This document shows, one piece after another, positions 35,479-64,000 of a DNA stretch of 64,000 bases (within the stretch, counting starts at the first letter, position 1; every line of letters begins with the position of its first letter). Where the stretch lies: the NCBI GenBank assembly GCA_947247005.1, contig OX365950.1, positions 50,878,761 through 50,942,760 of the forward strand, in the 5' to 3' direction. This DNA comes from Spisula solida. Lineage: Eukaryota; Mollusca; Bivalvia; Venerida; Mactridae. The position numbers were made by a program, and so were the translations under genes. The notes under the pieces are model-generated. The model made no database searches. It was not told the origin of the DNA and saw nothing but the letters and a program-made list of their open reading frames with translations.

Positions 35479-38400
35479 GTAGTCTTGTAGAAGGCGTTGG
35501 GTAAGCCTATCAGCATCCAAGTACCAGAATTTTCTCCTCTTCGTCAATCAGAACAGTAATCGAGATCCTACACAAACACAAACCCCGCGAAATACTGTAA
35601 AATTATTGTTTTTTTAGGTCGTTGATTTGGTTGCTTAATTCGACCACGAAATCATTATTCCCAAAACTTCCAAATACATAACATGGTTATATCCTTCCAT
35701 GTTTTGTTATCCATGAATTTACGACCCCACGAAAATAGGTTTTTAATTATTTATCAAAAGCCACGAAATTTAATACCAACGAAAATATATGATTTTACAG
35801 TAAATCACTTCACTGAATATCAGTTGCTGGTCAATCTGTATACTGCATAATGTAAGCTAGTACAAAACGTTCAGTGACACAGTGTGTTTTTGTGGTTAAT
35901 AAAAGTTGAAAATTATACCAAATACATATTGTAGTTATTTAAAATATAACTTTACAAACACGAAGTTTTTAAATGATAGTTCTGTCAATATTTGAATGAA
36001 TTCCAGACATTTATATCATCTACAGGTTCGTCTGACTGTCGTAAAACACAGTTGGCTTTTGTCGTTTTTACGTTTTGTGTAATGAGTATTTTAAAATGTG
36101 TGTGACATTTCAATATTGGTGTACCTCGTTTATAAAATGAAAATAGAATATGATCCTAAACATTCTGGAAACTATAAGTAGGCATATACAGATTCATAGA
36201 AAAATGAGTATGTGCTTGAGTATGTGAAAGCTGGCATAAATTGTTCCAAATTGTCAGAATAATTATACATAAATTGTAGTGCAAACACACCAACTGCGCT
36301 TGTAAACATTCGTTTGTAACATTTCTAAAGTGTAAATAAATGTGTTATGTCATTTACACATGAGATATATCATTCGTGCAGATATCAACAAACTCATTTT
36401 CACTGAGGAATTGCAAGCTGTCATACAGCCACATAACAGATATTCATATAGCTGAACATTGTAATTCATGCATTTAGAAGTAATTTATAAAATTGTAGCA
36501 TATTTAGACTATCAAAAATTATATTTACGCATAGAGCGGTTGGCGGAATCTACATACCTGTTCTGACTGAATATAAAACATCCTAGGAGTCGCAAGTCTG
36601 TTTTTGGGTGGTATTAGTGTACGCATTTACGCCAAAAACTCAGTTTAAACATTATACTATCGGTTATACCCAGCTTATACAATTTCAATGACCATAACTT
36701 TGTCAATTATTTTATTTTTTTTTCTGCAGAGAAGTTCATTCTTTCTAGCGCAGCAAATCCGGATTTCAGGATTCTTCCGGAATTGTAGGTCCCCAGTGAC
36801 CGGGTAAATAATCATACGCATATAGCATTATTTTCATTTATAGAGGGTGTAAATTAAAGGGGTTGAAGTTTTAAAGGCGAGCCGTACGCTAAACCTGTAA
36901 TAAAAAAAGAACAACACCAAATATCGGTAAAAACCAGTCCCTAGTTTTGTGGGCCGAACTTGAGCCGAATACTGAGACCTCTAACATTCCCATATTCGGA
37001 CAACATGAACACATCGTTAATTCAATGCATTTTAGTATTCCCTCAGTCTGGTTACCCGACTAGACAATATAGTTCGTCAATCCATATCATTACTTTATTC
37101 TAAATTTCAGCTAGATTTTATTTTGGATTTGATTATCTTCTGATTATCTACCTATGGCTGAAGATGCGAAGGGAAATAATTTCATGAAAAAGAGTACATG
37201 GAGACTGATGAGTTGTCTCCTTTAATTAAACATATTATACTAAGTCTTGTACTTGTACTTACGAATATTTCCAACCATTGTATCCATCTACATAATTCTG
37301 CTATGTAATCATGTGTATAGGTTCTTTTGTAAATGATATTGTATGTAATGTGATGAGGTGCTGAACGCACAAATCAAAAATAAAATTATGTTCTGTTTAA
37401 TTAAACATATAGTCTCTGTTATAAAAACACTATACCACCAACTAATATAATAGTGATTGAAGCGGGTAAACTATAAACATCACACCCATAATGTAAAATA
37501 AACAATTTCCCTCCTAAAACCTGTTTAAGAGGCATTTTCTGCGAAGCCGTTGTCTCAAAATTAATTGGGAAAAGAATTCGGCGCAGAAATCTTGTGCTGC
37601 GAATGGAATGGCATCAAAATATTAAAATTAAAATATCAATGGCAATGTTGCGAAATACAAAACTATATACATATTTAATATCATGCAAAATATGTGTGTG
37701 TCTTGCATGAATTCAGGTGCAGACACGGGAAGCAAATGAGTCACCCGACGTCAATAAGGTCAAATCACGTCACCAATGCAATTGATATTAAAGCCGTTAA
37801 TTAATTCTATCATATCAATTTGGCCTACGTATTATTTGCATAGGAAACAATTTGATTTCTATGCGTCAGGTGTATTTAAGTATACCATGTTTCACGACAA
37901 TGTTCTTTTTTAAATCACTGAATGCGCCATTCGCAATGAATTATAAATTACGTAATGACGCCATGGTGACGTTTGGTCGGGGTAGCCATTGTGACATAAC
38001 TCTTTCTATGATTTAAGAACAAATATTTGCTTTGACTTAATGTGTTGAAATTTTGTATTTGTAATACTCCAATCAACTCTCTAAAAAAGTTTTGGTAATA
38101 TTGGTTGGGTGGTAAAGAAATTAGAGCATTTTAGCCAATTACTGTTGTCAGGCGCGTTGACTGGTCCTGCAAAAAAACAATTGGTATGGGACCAATAGAA
38201 CGCCTGACACATGGGGTTGTATAAATTGTAAAATATGGGTCTGGTTTTATTTCGCAAGTGGTCCTATCATTAATTTACATGCCTGGGTCCTTTAAAAAAT
38301 AAACGACCCTTTACCTTTCAGAAGTCTCGGATTTCCGGACAGTGTGGATATTAGACAGCACCTTTCTTTTCGTTTCATGTAAATCTTTGGGTTAATTTAA

Positions 38401-40362
38401 ACAGGAAGTCGACCATTTATTTTTTTCTAAGGAAATAATTCGGGTTTTTGCTTTAAAGTAAGTTATTTGTTACTTTACATGAGCATTTATCCTTGAATAC
38501 TTCAATTACTTAAGTATTTTATTCAGCTGTATCATTGCCAATTCTATGTTGACGGTAGATTAGTTGCAGTTCAAATTTCGAGTTTTCTGTCTTGTTTCGT
38601 TCCAAAATTTCGTTTTAGTGATTTTTTAACGTTTAATGCAATGGTTATTTATCCATCAGTCTTGCAGCTCGATGTTATCAACAAGTTGTGATATGCAGTT
38701 GCAGTATATTTTTTTTATTGGAAATGCTCCGTCCAGATGCATCTGACATCTGAGCTTGGACTTCTGAAACTTTTTTTTCAGTCATTGTAGTTTCTTGCGG
38801 TCATGCGCCGCAAATAGCAGTTAGCACTCAGTTCATTATACAGTTTACATGCTTCCCAACCAACCAAATTTAATCGGAACTGACTGATAGCAGGCACCAA
38901 CCTGTTCACCACTATCGTAGTCTTATAAATATGACTTTGTTTTGGTATTTTTTACATTTTAACTTTCGTAAGCGAACTGAGTCATACCAAAAGTACTCAA
39001 TCGCCTATCGTACTTTCCGCCCATGTTTCATGGCAGAACGTTTGAACATTAAAATCAAACTGCTTTTACTTGACACGCTTAGCGCGCTGTTGAAATACAA
39101 GGTTATAAACCTAAACCTTAAGTTAACACGCTTAACAATAACATAATTTTACTAGTAGGCCTATTTACTAGTATATAATACTACATGCGATAATATGCAG
39201 CATTCTGCCTAGCACAGTACAGTGATTTTTCTTGAACAAAATTAAACAGCCTGTGCCTTTAAAATTGGGAAATTTAGCGCAATTTGGGAATTATTAAAAA
39301 AGATTGTTTTTGTTAAAATTGTTCATACATGTGTAAATTGCTATTTTCTACTGATAATACTCATATGTGACAACGACTCTTGCAAGTTTGAAAATCTATT
39401 GTTTTGACTTTAAAACAGATACTGTAGTTGCTTTGAAACCAGTGAGCACAAAAGGGGGAAAATATGCATACTTTTTGGGAAAAAAATACGATTTTTGGCA
39501 AAAGGGAAGGTTATTTTGCTAGGGGAAGGGGCCTATATTCGGCCCCAAAAATAGCCAAAAAAATCACTGCAGTATCATTGGTATGTGATTCAATTCAACC
39601 AATCATTGTGCTTGTAACATAAATAACTGAAGTTGAAAACAAACTCCCTACCTACCTATCCTCTTCGTGCCCGCCTACACATAACTTCATAAGGTCTCTC
39701 CATTGTCGTCTGTCTTTCGCAATCTTGTCTTTTTCTCCCAGTGTCTTTCCTATTGTCGTTACAATTCAACCATTCTTGTTGATCTCATTTAGCACAAATC
39801 CCAGCGCCTTACAAACATTCTGGGTAATGGCCTGGAAGTATTGATCAATTTGATGTTATAAATATAAACCCGATTTCAACTTGATAGATATTTTTTCATA
39901 TAATTTGTGGTATAATATAGGCTGACATTTCAAATCATGGTAAGTTTAGTATGGAAACTGCCATAATAACAGTGCCATTATAGTGTCCGACAGTTCGTTT
40001 TTTAAGACCGACAGATTGTAAAGGCTTGTTGGACAGAATGTACGCTTGTTTCAACTTTCCGTAAGTCTGCACATAACTCTGTCCTACTTAATGCAAGAGT
40101 TCTGGGCCTTTTTTACACCAACAAATATCTGATGAGTGTCTGCACCCGGTTCTTGTAGTTGTTGTATTCAAAATTCCACATTTTGACCCTCAAGATTTTG
40201 GTTTGAAGGGTCATTTTCTCTTAAAATCCTGGGCATTTTGCCTTTAAAATGGTAAAATTGAAGCAAAAGTACAAAAATGACCCTTCAGACTTGGAAGCTA
40301 GTGGAACCCCTGGAACTTCTTGTTATTCACCACAATCAAAGTTTTGTATTCTATGTTGACAG

Positions 40363-63774
<23,412 letters not shown>

Positions 63775-63849
63775 TAGGCCTTAAACAGCTATTTTCAAAA
63801 AGCAATAACTTGGTAACCTATTTGAAGAGCCATGGCTTTTGAGCACTTA

Positions 63850-64000
63850 AGTTGAGTCCTAAAGGTGGAAAACACCATAAGATGGAAGAAAACAAAATAA
63901 AGCCTCCAGTAGGTTTGTAAGCAAAATAACGAAATGTAAACAATGAATGGATAATTTATAGTCTGAGGGGAGCAACTCTTGCAAAATTAGTATTTTATCA
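63850..64000. repeat. Interspersed repeat shared with 11515-11730
   Basis: GAAAACACCATAAGATGGAA and TAACGAAATGTAAACAAT match the AMDHD2 intron copy. Cut by the window edge. Confidence 0.7.

Larger units (their letters stand above)
32416..40362. other. Intergenic region between secreted-protein gene and CYFIP
   Basis: Holds MITEs described separately (33157-33450, 33634-33881, 34080-34488, 34964-35175, 35233-35478, 35593-35802) and a family A fragment at 34768-34850. From 35850 to 40360 I see only AT-rich sequence with no supported exon. The CYFIP first exon and promoter should lie somewhere here: the coding exon at 40363 begins with an AG acceptor, so at least one untranslated exon is upstream. 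Confidence 0.45.

Overview
This is eukaryotic nuclear DNA, most likely from a bivalve mollusc. The evidence is AT-rich sequence, multi-exon animal genes with GT/AG introns, a degenerate LINE, many hairpin MITEs, tRNA-like repeat heads and interspersed elements of the kind seen in clam and oyster genomes. The assignment to bivalves is inference; no species can be named from the sequence alone.

Layout. (1) 4773-14394, minus strand: a complete nine-coding-exon gene for N-acetylglucosamine-6-phosphate deacetylase (AMDHD2/NagA), 406 residues, all expected catalytic residues present. (2) About 15640-21673: a 5'-truncated, broken non-LTR retrotransposon whose 3' tail is split by a 3.5 kb foldback element (18116-21629). 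The foldback has a 6-bp target duplication and arms built of 21-bp units organised into 63-bp higher-order units. (3) 22930-23228, minus strand: a full-length 7SL (SRP) RNA gene ending at a T-run. (4) 24622-24983: a possible cysteine-rich exon, unproven. (5) 28127-31743, plus strand: a two-exon gene for a secreted low-complexity Ala/Pro/Glu/Gly protein. Its intron holds about 40 copies of CCCTG. (6) About 31.9-40.3 kb: intergenic, MITE-rich. (7) 40363 to past the window end, plus strand: CYFIP/Sra-1, the Rac1-binding subunit of the WAVE regulatory complex. The first 17 exon positions (795 codons) are present; the C-terminal third lies outside the window.

The most interesting signal is in CYFIP. 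Two exon positions are present twice in tandem. Exon 4 occurs as 42696-42877 and 43901-44082, both 182 nt, about 45% identical in protein. Exon 12 occurs as 55800-55956 and 58863-59019, both 157 nt, about 69% identical. In each pair the copies have equal length, the same phase and intact splice sites, and using both would shift the frame. That is the signature of mutually exclusive exons. By alignment with human CYFIP1, the exon 4 pair carries the Rac1 A-site positions 179 and 190, and the exon 12 pair ends shortly before A-site residues F626 and M632. The gene could therefore encode four versions of the WAVE-complex GTPase sensor. A 39-nt in-frame microexon (49164-49202) may add further variation.

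AMDHD2 acts in amino-sugar catabolism, CYFIP in actin nucleation control and 7SL in secretory protein targeting. There is no operon-like linkage; they are independent neighbours separated by repeats.
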